The notes under the pieces: generated by a model
Databases searched by the model: none
Seen by the model: only the letters and a program-made list of their open reading frames with translations
Told to the model about the DNA's origin: nothing
Made by a program: the position numbers and the translations under genes
Part shown: positions 34,581-43,559 of the stretch, one piece after another
How positions within the stretch are numbered: position 1 is the first letter of the stretch
How the letters are laid out: every line of letters begins with the position of its first letter
NCBI RefSeq assembly: GCF_003025595.1
Contig: NZ_PYMI01000004.1
Span: 434,001 to 498,000, forward strand
Direction: 5' to 3'
Length of the DNA stretch: 64,000 nucleotides
DNA from: Photobacterium ganghwense
GTDB taxonomy: Bacteria > Pseudomonadota > Gammaproteobacteria > Enterobacterales > Vibrionaceae

Positions 34581-35183
34581 ATGAGAGACAACAAATGGCT
34601 TCAGGACATCGAACTTGAGTCCGAGACAGTCAAACTGATACCACTGCAACCTGAGCATGCCGATGCACTTGTCTCGGCCGCCTCTGATGGCGAGTTGTGG
34701 ACGTTATGGTACACCAGCGTACCGAATCAAGTGTCGGTCAACCAGTACATAGATAAAGCGCTTACAGACAAACAAAACGGCGTGGCCCTGCCCTTCGTCG
34801 TGATTGAAAAGTCGACAAATCAGATCATTGGTTCGACCCGTTTCTGCAATGCCGATTTAATCAATCACCGGGTCGAGATCGGCTACACCTGGTATGCAAA
34901 GCGTTTCCAACGTTCTTCTGTCAATACTGAATGTAAATTGTTACTGCTGAAACACGCTTTTGAGCAGCTTGAGGCAATCTCCGTTGTCTTTTGCACACAC
35001 TGGCATAATCAGCAGTCCCGAACCGCGATTGCCCGTTTAGGTGCCAAGCAAGACGGTGTACTGCGTAATCACCAGAAAATGAAAGACGGTTCCTATCGCG
35101 ATACGGTTATCTTTTCCATCATCGATCAAGAATGGCCAGGCGTTCGTAACCACCTGACGCACAAACTGTCTTCTCACCGCTGA
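34581..35183 (+). CDS. GNAT N-acetyltransferase, RimJ/RimL type
   Basis: A 200-residue protein of the RimJ/RimL group: TVKLIPLQPEHADALV start, FVVIEKSTNQIIGSTRF, then VEIGYTWYAKRFQRSSVNTE (the acetyl-CoA loop, with RSSVNT in place of the usual RGxGxx) and HNQQSRTAIARLGAKQDGVL. The altered loop is normal for this branch. The end overlaps nothing; the Nudix gene on the other strand ends 8 bases away. Confidence 0.82.
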   Translation: MRDNKWLQDIELESETVKLIPLQPEHADALVSAASDGELWTLWYTSVPNQVSVNQYIDKALTDKQNGVALPFVVIEKSTNQIIGSTRFCNADLINHRVEIGYTWYAKRFQRSSVNTECKLLLLKHAFEQLEAISVVFCTHWHNQQSRTAIARLGAKQDGVLRNHQKMKDGSYRDTVIFSIIDQEWPGVRNHLTHKLSSHR

Positions 35184-35190
35184 GTACAGG

Positions 35191-35595
35191 CTATTTCCTC
35201 TGGCTAAAGGTTGCAGCAAGTCGCTGATACTCAGACAGCGCGATTCTGTCAGCATCAATACTGACAGGCGCGTTGTCTATGGCATACCAGTTCACTTCAT
35301 CCGCTTCCAGTGCCTTCATGTCGCCCGACCAGGCATCAACAACGTAGTAGTGAATCAGTTGAAGTTCTGATGTCGGGTGGTACAGCGAACACAAATACCG
35401 GTACGATTCCGGCTTCACCGCCAACTCTTCTTCCAGTTCTCGAAACAGAGTGTCGAGTTGCTTCTCCCCGCTTTCCATATGGCCGCCGGGAATACAAATC
35501 AATCCCGGATCACAAGCTTTCTCCATCGAGCGGGTTTCCAGCAAAACCTGCTGCTGATCAATCAGCAGAAAAGACACACATTCATGAACGTTCAA
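35191..35595 (-). CDS. Nudix hydrolase
   Basis: A 134-residue protein with a complete Nudix box at 38-60 (GHMESGE, seven residues, REELEEEL-type end written here as RELEEELAV). It is a MutT-like cytoplasmic pyrophosphohydrolase of unknown substrate. It converges with the GNAT gene with only 7 bases between stops. It is not closely alike to the Nudix protein at 7738. Confidence 0.83.
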   Translation of the reverse strand: MNVHECVSFLLIDQQQVLLETRSMEKACDPGLICIPGGHMESGEKQLDTLFRELEEELAVKPESYRYLCSLYHPTSELQLIHYYVVDAWSGDMKALEADEVNWYAIDNAPVSIDADRIALSEYQRLAATFSQRK

Positions 35596-35853
35596 TAGCT
35601 ACACTCCTTGTTCGGGATAAGATATCAGTATGAAATCAGTGATGTTTCAGCTGAATCATGTCTGAGTTTTCCTCACAAAATAATGAGTGTAACGGGCAGA
35701 GTCAAAAAAGATTCCACAATCGCGACAATCGGATACCGGTCAGCGTTAAACGAAAGATCGCAGACTGTTACGGCTATGGGTAAAGTTTGCTTCCGATATC
35801 TTAGTCAATTATCCTGTGCTCAAAGGATCAACCCACACAAGATAAGGCCAATA

Positions 35854-36777
35854 ATGAAAAGTTCGCATTCATACCCTATCGGCACACCAGGGCAGCCATG
35901 GGGCGACAAGGAAAAACAACAATGGTTTGAGCAGGTCACCATCAAACGCTCATATCAGGAAGAAGTCGTAAGCAAAATTCATGCGCTGGAAAAGCGTTTC
36001 GATCTTTTCCAATATGGCGCCCTCAGTTACAACCCGGAAAAATATCCGCTGTTTGCCCTTAAAACCCGTCAATGGGATGAAAGCAAACCGACGGTTTTAG
36101 TGACTGGCGGTGTTCACGGGTATGAAACCAGCGGTGTACACGGTGCCCTGCAGTTTCTGGCTCAAGAAGCCGAGAACTACACCCAGCATTTCAACATTGT
36201 TGTAGCGCCTTGTGTCAGTCCTTGGGGCTACGAGACCATCAATCGCTGGAACCCGAAAGCCATTGATCCCAACCGTTCGTTCTACGAAGACAGCCCGGCA
36301 GAAGAATCTGCATCATTGATGAAGATGGTGAAAGAGCTGGGGACCGAGATTCTTGTTCACATCGATCTGCACGAAACCACAGATACCGATGAAGAAGAAT
36401 TCCGCCCTGCACTGGCTGCCCGTGATGGTAAAGCATACATTGAAGACAGCGTGCCAGACGGTTTTTATACTGTAGGTGATACTGAAAACCCGCAGCCTGA
36501 CTTCCAGCAAGCCATCATTGACTCGGTGCGTCAGGTTACGCATATCGCACCGCCAGATCAGGACGGCAACATTATTGGCAGCCCTGTGGTCCAGGAAGGG
36601 GTGATTAACTACCCGCTGAAAGCACTGAGTCTCTGTAACGGTCTGTCTGACTGCACGTACGGCACCACAACCGAGGTGTATCCGGACAGTGAGAAAGTCA
36701 CACCGCAAGAGTGTAATGATGCTCAGGTTGCAGCCATTGTCGGCGGCCTGAACTACGTCATCGCGCAAATGAAGTAA
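35854..36777 (+). CDS. M14-family carboxypeptidase-like metalloenzyme
   Basis: A 307-residue protein with the M14 zinc set: His88 and Glu91 (GGVHGYETSG) and His173 (HIDLHETTD), plus the substrate segment NPKAIDPNRSF with Asn140-Arg141. This is the group that also includes succinylglutamate desuccinylase and aspartoacylase. There is no signal peptide, so it acts in the cytoplasm. The start follows GATAAGG; the frame is open for 80 codons further but the extra region is basic and not family-like. The substrate is uncertain: a peptide or an N-acyl amino acid. Confidence 0.8.
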   Translation: MKSSHSYPIGTPGQPWGDKEKQQWFEQVTIKRSYQEEVVSKIHALEKRFDLFQYGALSYNPEKYPLFALKTRQWDESKPTVLVTGGVHGYETSGVHGALQFLAQEAENYTQHFNIVVAPCVSPWGYETINRWNPKAIDPNRSFYEDSPAEESASLMKMVKELGTEILVHIDLHETTDTDEEEFRPALAARDGKAYIEDSVPDGFYTVGDTENPQPDFQQAIIDSVRQVTHIAPPDQDGNIIGSPVVQEGVINYPLKALSLCNGLSDCTYGTTTEVYPDSEKVTPQECNDAQVAAIVGGLNYVIAQMK

Positions 36778-36884
36778 CTCGCGGTATAACCTGACGGCTC
36801 AGTTTTAATCTTGATTGTCGGCATGATGATCGGATTGAAGATACTCTGATTTAGCATTATCTGCTGAGCCGTTTTGCTGCTGTC

Positions 36885-36910
36885 CAATAAACCCGTACAA
36901 TAAACCCGTA
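36885..36910. repeat. 13-base tandem duplication
   Basis: CAATAAACCCGTA occurs twice head to tail (36885-36897 and 36898-36910) between the M14 gene and the lipoprotein gene. Its role is unknown; it may be a recent slippage duplication near a promoter. Confidence 0.7.
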
Positions 36911-37036
36911 ATGTCACGAAGCTGCGAACTTGCAGTCACTCATCTTGTTCTAAGATTTATCTGCAAATAGACCTTGTTATCACCTGACCGCGTTGCCACG
37001 ACAAACCAGAGAACAACACAGACCGGATGACAAACC

Positions 37037-38674
37037 ATGCGCTCGCTGATTTCTGCCATTTTGCTGTTTAGCCTGCTTGCCTGTGCGACCCAGTCTCCGG
37101 TTGAACGGCTTAGCGACCTTGGCGAACCCAAGCTGGTCAGCTGTCATCACTTGCTGAGCGATTTCAAACGCGAAGTACGGCGCCAAAAGGTGCAGGATGC
37201 CCAAGTGGTGACGACTGACGCCATCCCATTTCTGGCTTTCGATCGCTTCAGCCAGTCCGTATTACTGGACGTCAAAACGCAAAAAGACAAAGAACAGTGG
37301 CTGACCTATACCGCACGGCTCTCGAAAGAACAACGACATGCGGAGTTCCGTAATCTGGTCGCGAATCATTCATTCACGAATCTCTTTACCGCAAAGGCTA
37401 AGCACACCTTTGATCTCAACCAACTAGATAGCTGCGCTGATTCGCTTACCCAAGCGGCGATAAACTTATCATTACGCGCATCGAAAAAGGACGAATTTTG
37501 GGATCACATTCGCTCATCCGCACCTCCCATCCCCTCAGATTACGAGCCCTGGCTGCGTATTCTTGGGGTTTATCCGGTGGCGGCCCGATTCGCCCATTCC
37601 AGCATCCTCAAAGAGCAGGCCCGTATCAAAGCCGGTTTCGATACGGCTTACGCTAGGGAGACAGACCACTCCCCCGCCTCAAACAGACCTCCGGGGGAAG
37701 AAAAAGTCATCATCTATCAACTACTTGATGACAATGATAACCGCTTGAATCATGCGACCATCCAACAATGGTTTGCCGAGGCCCAGACCACGTCCTCCCT
37801 GAACTGGCCGCAACTTAGTCAGCAACAAATTCAGCGCTTGACCCACTATTATGCGCCGGACATTCGTATCGACACCCTGTCGGATGATGATCGCCCCGGC
37901 ACCGTTGGCTATTTCACTACCCCGCAACCCGAAGTCGCCACCAACCGACCTGCGGTTTACCTGGGACACAGTTACACCCGTTTCCACCAGCAGATTCTCC
38001 TACAACTGCATTACAGCCTCTGGTTTCCTCGTCGTACCCCCCGACGCCCGGTGGATCCTTACGCCGGACCATTTGACGCAATACTGCTCAGGCTGACACT
38101 TAATCAACAGGGGGAACCCTTAGTGCTAGACAGCATTCACCATTGCGGCTGTTACCATATGGTCTTTAACCTTAACGACGCTCTCACCTTTGTTGAGACT
38201 CAACCCGGTACAGAAGTTCCTATCAGGCGTTCGGTGCTGCTCTCCGAGACATTACCTAAAGTTACGCAGCACTTATCAGTGACACTGTCACATAGTGAGC
38301 ACATGATCAAACATGTAGACTGGCAGTACCGGCAGACTAACCCAGACGTCGAGCACCTTTCGGCACCCGCTCCAGTCCACCTAGCCCCCCTTGCCTATCA
38401 TCAGCTACGCAATTTGCCCGTTCCGGACTCTCTGATTCAAACAGGCTCTCATAAAAGCTTGTTTGATGAAAATGGCTGGCTGCTGGCCAGCGAACGACTG
38501 GAAAAAAGCTATTTATGGCCGTTTGGTATTCCCTCTCCCGGCATGATGCGCCAATGGGGTCACCATGCTACGGCTTTCATCGGGATGCGCCACTTTGATG
38601 ACGCCCGGATGTTTGAATCGCTGCTTTCCTACCGCCATGGAAATCCTACTGCTTTTCAGACCGGGTTGCGGTAG
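37037..38674 (+). CDS. Large putative lipoprotein, unknown function
   Basis: A 545-residue protein with lipobox LFSLLAC (Cys15) and an ATQS start of the mature chain; Ala at +2 predicts outer-membrane sorting. The body is mixed alpha/beta with no motif I recognise. It contains HCGCYH in the segment SIHHCGCYHMVFNLND and an HATAFIGMRHFDDARMFE segment near the end, both with conserved-looking His. A penetrating look at structure would be needed for any function. A 60-base gap separates it from the S33 peptidase gene, so they may be cotranscribed. Confidence 0.6.
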   Translation: MRSLISAILLFSLLACATQSPVERLSDLGEPKLVSCHHLLSDFKREVRRQKVQDAQVVTTDAIPFLAFDRFSQSVLLDVKTQKDKEQWLTYTARLSKEQRHAEFRNLVANHSFTNLFTAKAKHTFDLNQLDSCADSLTQAAINLSLRASKKDEFWDHIRSSAPPIPSDYEPWLRILGVYPVAARFAHSSILKEQARIKAGFDTAYARETDHSPASNRPPGEEKVIIYQLLDDNDNRLNHATIQQWFAEAQTTSSLNWPQLSQQQIQRLTHYYAPDIRIDTLSDDDRPGTVGYFTTPQPEVATNRPAVYLGHSYTRFHQQILLQLHYSLWFPRRTPRRPVDPYAGPFDAILLRLTLNQQGEPLVLDSIHHCGCYHMVFNLNDALTFVETQPGTEVPIRRSVLLSETLPKVTQHLSVTLSHSEHMIKHVDWQYRQTNPDVEHLSAPAPVHLAPLAYHQLRNLPVPDSLIQTGSHKSLFDENGWLLASERLEKSYLWPFGIPSPGMMRQWGHHATAFIGMRHFDDARMFESLLSYRHGNPTAFQTGLR

Positions 38675-38733
38675 GATAGCCGTCATTCAACACACAATCA
38701 GCCTGTTGTTTTCACAAGTAAAAGGAGAAACGC

Positions 38734-40029
38734 GTGCAAACTTCCTTCATTGATGGTGATTTACTCTATCGCCAGCACACTTTTGAGCTTCCACTCGATT
38801 ACAATCAGCCACAAGGCCGCCGTATCTCAGTCTTTGCACGCGAGGTGGTTGATTTAGCGCGGCAGGATGCGGATTTACCATGGCTGGTGTATTTGCAAGG
38901 TGGTCCGGGTTTTCCGTCTCCACGTCCTGACAGCCGATCAGGCTGGCTGAAACGTGCCCTGCAGGAATACCGGGTGCTGCTGTTAGATCAACGAGGTACC
39001 GGCAACAGTAGGGTCATCAGCCACCAAACCCTGGCCCATCTGTCTGCACCAGATCAGGCTGAGTATTTGTCGCATTTTCGTGCTGACAATATTGTGCGCG
39101 ACGCAGAAGCAATCCGTGAATCGCTGGGCGTGAAACAGTGGGCGATTCTGGGACAAAGTTTTGGCGGATTCTGTTCACTGACCTATCTGTCATTTTATCC
39201 GCACAGCCTGAGCCGCGCGTACCTGACCGGTGGCGTGCCGTCTCTGAGCCGCCATGCTGATGATGTGTATCAGGCAACCTACCAACGTGTTCTGGATAAA
39301 AACAATGCCTTCTTCACCCAGTTCCCACAGGCACAGGAGCAGTGCCGAAAAATTGCCGATTTTCTGCTAAATAATGATGTTCGACTTCCTAACGGCCAGC
39401 GATTTACTGTTGAGCAGTTCCAGATGATTGGCATTAACCTTGGCCGCAGCCACGCCAATCTGCCCATGTACTACCTGCTGGAAGACGCGTTTGTCACAGC
39501 AAGCGGGCAAGAGACACTCAGCTATAGCTTCCTCAATGCTATGCTGGCAGAGCAGTCGTATCAGACCAATCCGATTTACGCGATTTTGCATGAGTCCATA
39601 TATTGTCAGCAGAGCGCCTCAAACTGGTCTGCACACCGTGTCCGGGACAGCTATCCGCAGTTCCATTACGCGTCAGGCAAACCTTTCCTGTTTACCGGTG
39701 AGATGGTCTTTCCGTGGATGTTTGATCAGTTTGCCTGCCTGACACCGCTTAAAGATGCCGCCGCTATTCTGGCCACTAAGCAAGACTGGCCGGCTCTATA
39801 TGATATTGAGGCTCTGGCAGAGAATACCGTCCCTGTCACCTGTGCGGTCTACGCTGAAGATATGTATGTAGAGATGGATTACTCGCTGGAAACCCTGCGC
39901 GGCATTCCAAACAGCAAAGCTTGGATCACCAACGAGTATGAGCACAACGGCCTGCGCCAGGACGGTGAAACCATTCTGAACAAGCTGATTGAAATGGGTA
40001 ACGCTATCGCGAATCTGCCGCGCGAGTAA
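38734..40029 (+). CDS. S33 family alpha/beta hydrolase, prolyl aminopeptidase-like
   Basis: A 431-residue cytoplasmic hydrolase. The family marks are LVYLQGGPGFPSP (oxyanion HGGPG-like element), LLLDQRGTGNS and the nucleophile elbow GQSFGG with Ser142. The C-terminal His of the triad lies in EYEHNGLRQDG and the acid is probably the Asp in EDMYVEMDYS. This is the longer prolyl aminopeptidase type (about 430 residues) that removes N-terminal proline. The GTG start follows AAAGGAGAAA. A terminator follows at 40123. Confidence 0.87.
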   Translation: MQTSFIDGDLLYRQHTFELPLDYNQPQGRRISVFAREVVDLARQDADLPWLVYLQGGPGFPSPRPDSRSGWLKRALQEYRVLLLDQRGTGNSRVISHQTLAHLSAPDQAEYLSHFRADNIVRDAEAIRESLGVKQWAILGQSFGGFCSLTYLSFYPHSLSRAYLTGGVPSLSRHADDVYQATYQRVLDKNNAFFTQFPQAQEQCRKIADFLLNNDVRLPNGQRFTVEQFQMIGINLGRSHANLPMYYLLEDAFVTASGQETLSYSFLNAMLAEQSYQTNPIYAILHESIYCQQSASNWSAHRVRDSYPQFHYASGKPFLFTGEMVFPWMFDQFACLTPLKDAAAILATKQDWPALYDIEALAENTVPVTCAVYAEDMYVEMDYSLETLRGIPNSKAWITNEYEHNGLRQDGETILNKLIEMGNAIANLPRE

Positions 40030-40122
40030 GCATCGCCAGGCTGAAAAATGCCCATATCTGTTCGATATGATCACTGACCTGATTCAGCTTAGGACTCGAT
40101 TTCGAACGGTTCAGTGACATGA

Positions 40123-40146
40123 AAAAGGCCACCAACGTGGCCTTTT
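40123..40146 (+). terminator. Terminator after the S33 peptidase gene
   Basis: AAAAGGCCAC, loop CAAC, GTGGCCTTTT: a perfect stem with A and T flanks, between converging genes, so it can serve both. Confidence 0.85.
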
Positions 40147-40197
40147 CTTTATTATAAGTTCTTCAATAGATCTTTCACCGGCTGTAGCCCGTTTCGA

Positions 40198-41295
40198 TCA
40201 ACGTGACTCCAGCGGGTAAGAACGATAACTCCACATACCGTAGGTACGAAGCGCATCTCGGTAGATGCCCAACAATTCACTGTCACTGGCTTTCGCCAAC
40301 TCTTTCAGCGGCTTGTCCGGATAAGCAACGGTATCAAATGTGATTCCCTGAGGGCCCGTTTGCCAGCTTGCGATCTCAAACAGCGCCTGGCCACGACGCA
40401 CATGGCTGGCTGAGCTGATGATAGTTGCGTGCTTAATACCATGCCGTGCCAGTGCATAGCTGCTAAACAGGGCATTATCCACTGTGCTGGTGGCGTAGTT
40501 TTCCTCGATTAGACGGTCTTTGCTAACGCCTTTAGCAATCAGCCAATCTGCCATCAACTTACCTTCGGTTTTATGATTTTTCGGTACCCCGCCCGTCAGC
40601 ACAATCAGCGCGTCCGGGTTAGCTTTTGCCATCGCTAAAGTCGTTTCCAGACGTTCAATCAGAATTTGATGCATTGAACCGTCAGGGTTCAGCGCATAGC
40701 CTAAAGTCACAATGGCACCTTTATCTTTAAGTACGCCACTTTCAGCCTTCTCTTTAAGCGGTGTATCCAGAATGCGGTCAACCGTTGAAAAAATACGCTC
40801 AATGTCCGCTGCTCTGCCAGCATTCAGTTTGGTCAACGTTTTCATGTGCGCTTTCGTTGCTGCATCGTTGCCTTTGTATCGCTGCCATACCGCTAAGTAC
40901 GCATGTAAATCAACATCATCCGGCGCAACCGTCAGTGCTTGTTCAAACAACTCAATCGCTCTGTCGACATTTTTGTTATAGATCTGAGCATTTGCCGCTG
41001 AGATCAACAGGTCGGTGCGGTACGGCTCTAAGGCATATGCCTCCAACAAACGGTCTGTGACTATTTCCATGTTACTTGGCATTTTTGCGGTAAAACCCGC
41101 ATGAGAAATCCGCGCCGGAGATTTAAACGCCGTTACCGCGTCTTCCAGTAACTGATCAACAACCTGCCGTTTCGTTACAAACTGGGCATGCTCAACAGTA
41201 GCTTGAACGGCTGAAGAATTCTCTGCCAGTACAACTGGGGCGGCGCTTAATGCGATGACACTACCAAGGGCCAGGGCGATAATGTTCTTTTTCAT
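40198..41295 (-). CDS. Exported TPR plus DUF218 (ElyC/SanA/YdcF) protein
   Basis: A 365-residue protein: signal peptide (ALGSVIALSAAPVVLA|EN), a TPR-like helical part at about 75-160 (YALEPYRTDLLISAANAQIY, AIELFEQALTVAPDDVDLHA) and a C-terminal DUF218 fold from about 190 (AIVTLGYALNPDGSM, ALIVLTGGVPKN, STVDNALFSSYAL, ATIISSASHVRR). DUF218 proteins such as ElyC and SanA act in envelope homeostasis; the TPR-DUF218 combination suggests a scaffolded periplasmic role. An AGGATTTC-like site precedes the ATG. The 245 bases upstream are AT-rich without a gene. Confidence 0.8.
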   Translation of the reverse strand: MKKNIIALALGSVIALSAAPVVLAENSSAVQATVEHAQFVTKRQVVDQLLEDAVTAFKSPARISHAGFTAKMPSNMEIVTDRLLEAYALEPYRTDLLISAANAQIYNKNVDRAIELFEQALTVAPDDVDLHAYLAVWQRYKGNDAATKAHMKTLTKLNAGRAADIERIFSTVDRILDTPLKEKAESGVLKDKGAIVTLGYALNPDGSMHQILIERLETTLAMAKANPDALIVLTGGVPKNHKTEGKLMADWLIAKGVSKDRLIEENYATSTVDNALFSSYALARHGIKHATIISSASHVRRGQALFEIASWQTGPQGITFDTVAYPDKPLKELAKASDSELLGIYRDALRTYGMWSYRSYPLESR

Positions 41296-41540
41296 GAAGA
41301 AATCCTACGGGGGAGAAAAATACGACTTATGTCTCTTGTTTTTTTGCAGTCTATATTTAGAAAACGAAAAAACTGTGACAAAGAGCAAATGCCACCGTAT
41401 CGCCACCCATTAATTATTAAAAATATCAATTTTCATCACAAAATAAGAGTGCAGACACATCGTAGAACAACAGTAAATTAACGATGAGAAATAACGGTCA
41501 ACCTCCTTTTTAACGACCTTCACACCATACCTTGCAATAA
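41296..41540. promoter_or_regulatory. AT-rich upstream region of the DUF218 gene
   Basis: About 245 bases, with the leuE terminator following at 41543. It should hold the promoter of the DUF218 gene. I see no coding frame and no strong operator. Confidence 0.35.
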
Positions 41541-41542
41541 AA

Positions 41543-41571
41543 AACGGCCACCAGGGCCGTTAGATTTTTTA
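41543..41571 (-). terminator. Terminator downstream of leuE
   Basis: AACGGCC, 5-base loop, GGCCGTT, with TTTTTATT on the minus-strand side and TAGATTTTTT on the other. It lies 51 bases past the leuE stop and is probably bidirectional. Confidence 0.75.
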
Positions 41572-41621
41572 ATTTATAAGGTTGAGCAGAACAGGCTGCC
41601 GGTTTAAGCGAATCAGAACCG

Positions 41622-42263
41622 CTAGCTTAAACTCGCCAAACGTGCAGCAAATCCGACAAACAACAGTCCCAGCAGGCTATTACCCAGTTTCGACAACGAC
41701 TGATTATTACGAAACACCTGAGTCAGTGATGAACCGAGGAAAATCAAAAAGCTCAGATAAACAATGCTGAAAACTTGTAAAATAGCCGCAAGGATAAGGT
41801 AAGAAATCCACGTGTGTTCATAGGTGTAGTCAATGAACTGAATAAAAAACGACACATAGAAAAGAATCGCCTTGGGATTGGTCAAACTCAATGTCAGTGC
41901 TTTACCAAACACATTTTCCCGTTTTACCGGCAGCGCTTCCCCTTGTTGCGCAACATTTCGGTTAAACCAATAGTGATGGATTAATTTGATTCCCAAATAC
42001 AGCAGGTATGCGGCACCCAAATAACGAATAACGGTGAAAAGAACGGGTGATGCCTGAATCAGCGAGGCAATGCCAAGATAAGAAAGAAGAATCAGTATTG
42101 CATCACCAACAAGCACAGCCGAAGCCGCCTTATAACCGGATTTTACGCCATACGTTGAGCTCGATTTCAACACATACAAAGAGTTTGGGCCGGGGGCGAG
42201 AATAATCATGGTCAATCCCGCTAAATAAGTCCAAATATTGATAACGCCAAACGCTTCTAACAT
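41622..42263 (-). CDS. leuE: LysE-family exporter, LeuE-like
   Basis: A 213-residue inner-membrane protein with six predicted helices. The match to E. coli LeuE (leucine and analogue export) is strong: NIWTYLAGLTMIILAPGPNS, SGYKAASAVLVGDA, RYLGAAYLLYLGIK, LSLTNPKAILFYVSFFIQFID, and GNSLLGLLFVGFAARLA. APGPN is the family signature. It diverges from a LysR gene 295 bases away, the usual layout for a LysR-controlled exporter. Confidence 0.9.
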   Translation of the reverse strand: MLEAFGVINIWTYLAGLTMIILAPGPNSLYVLKSSSTYGVKSGYKAASAVLVGDAILILLSYLGIASLIQASPVLFTVIRYLGAAYLLYLGIKLIHHYWFNRNVAQQGEALPVKRENVFGKALTLSLTNPKAILFYVSFFIQFIDYTYEHTWISYLILAAILQVFSIVYLSFLIFLGSSLTQVFRNNQSLSKLGNSLLGLLFVGFAARLASLS

Positions 42264-42558
42264 GCTCCCTCACCCACAAAAAACAAACAATCCGATAACG
42301 GATTTGTATCGCAAATGCTGCTTAAAGTCTATCCATTATATGGACAAGGTATTCTTTCTTGATGGGCAAGCCAGTCAAGCTTGCTTGAGCGCTTTTTCGA
42401 ATCTCGTGATCGTTGCTATGCCGAGCATCACACTGAAACTGTGATCATATTCCGGTCTTCACTCTTTCGGACTTCATAATATTGAATTGCTGTTGCAACC
42501 CGTTTTAAAAAAGTTAGATTGGTATCTCTATTCTCATTTGTGGTTAGCATTCAAACAA

Positions 42559-43464
42559 ATGGATATTAAGCGCCTGCAGTACTTTGTTGCCCTGGTAAAA
42601 AACGGTAACTTCACCAAAACGGCGGCTCAACTGGATATTGCTCAGTCGGCACTCAGTGTCAGCATGCAAAAACTGGAGAAAGAGACCGGCCTGAAACTGA
42701 TCAACCGAAACAAACGGCAGGTTCAGTTAACCTCCGATGGTCGTCGTTTGCTGTTTCATGCCCGTCGAATTCTGGAAGATGTTGAACAGGCAGAGTTGGA
42801 AATTGAAGAACTGAAAGGGTTGGAACGCGGAGAAATCCATTTTGGCGTTTCGGCAATGCTGGGCTCTTATTTCCTGCCGGCAGCTTTGTCTGCCTTTAGT
42901 CAGAAATACCCCAACATTCGCATTCATGTGCAAGAGCATGGTACCGCCACGCTCGAAACGATGCTGCTGGACGGTGAACTGGATCTTGCGTTTGTCCGGA
43001 CCGACAAACCCGTAGAACAACTCAGGTATGTCGCACTGTGTCCAGAAGAGATTATGGCCTGTGTGAACGAAGACCACCCGTTTGCCCAACTCTCGAGTAT
43101 TACGCTGGGGCAATTCTGCCAGCAGCCACTGATATTGTTCCGGGAAGGATATTTTCTGCGTGAAGCCGTCAGCCGTTACTGTCGCAAATATCATGTTAAG
43201 CCTGACCTTCGCTTTGAAACCAACCTGATTGAACTTGCCAAAGATCTGGTCAGAAACTCTGTTGGAATCAGCACTTGCCTGAATCTGATCATCAGTGACA
43301 ACGACCCGTTAGTCTGTGTCCCCTTCAATCCCGCCATCAAAGTCGAGTTTGGTATCGGCTGGAAAAGTAGCCATTATTTATCGCAGGCCGCCCGTACCTT
43401 TATGGCATTCATGGAAGAGTGGTATCACAAACACCCTTCTCGTCCTGCGGCAATCAGGGCATAA
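42559..43464 (+). CDS. LysR family transcriptional regulator
   Basis: A 301-residue LTTR from ATG 42559 (MDIKRLQYFVALVKNGNF); the frame is open 24 codons upstream but the family always starts here. The HTH is KTAAQLDIAQSALSVSMQKL, followed by the linker helix and a two-lobe effector domain. It diverges from leuE, which makes leuE the likely target, and converges with the TRAP gene. Confidence 0.88.
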   Translation: MDIKRLQYFVALVKNGNFTKTAAQLDIAQSALSVSMQKLEKETGLKLINRNKRQVQLTSDGRRLLFHARRILEDVEQAELEIEELKGLERGEIHFGVSAMLGSYFLPAALSAFSQKYPNIRIHVQEHGTATLETMLLDGELDLAFVRTDKPVEQLRYVALCPEEIMACVNEDHPFAQLSSITLGQFCQQPLILFREGYFLREAVSRYCRKYHVKPDLRFETNLIELAKDLVRNSVGISTCLNLIISDNDPLVCVPFNPAIKVEFGIGWKSSHYLSQAARTFMAFMEEWYHKHPSRPAAIRA

Positions 43465-43473
43465 CCCTCACCA

Positions 43474-43507
43474 TTAAAAATGCCCCGCAGCATTACCTGT
43501 CCGGGGC
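43474..43507 (-). terminator. Terminator of the TAXI-TRAP genes
   Basis: GCCCCG and CGGGGC pair across a 14-base loop, with a T-tract (ATTTTTA) on the minus strand. It is weaker than others because of the long loop. Confidence 0.5.
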
Positions 43508-43559
43508 GCTCTCATTACACATTTAGGCACACACCGCCATTCAACGTGACCGCTTACCC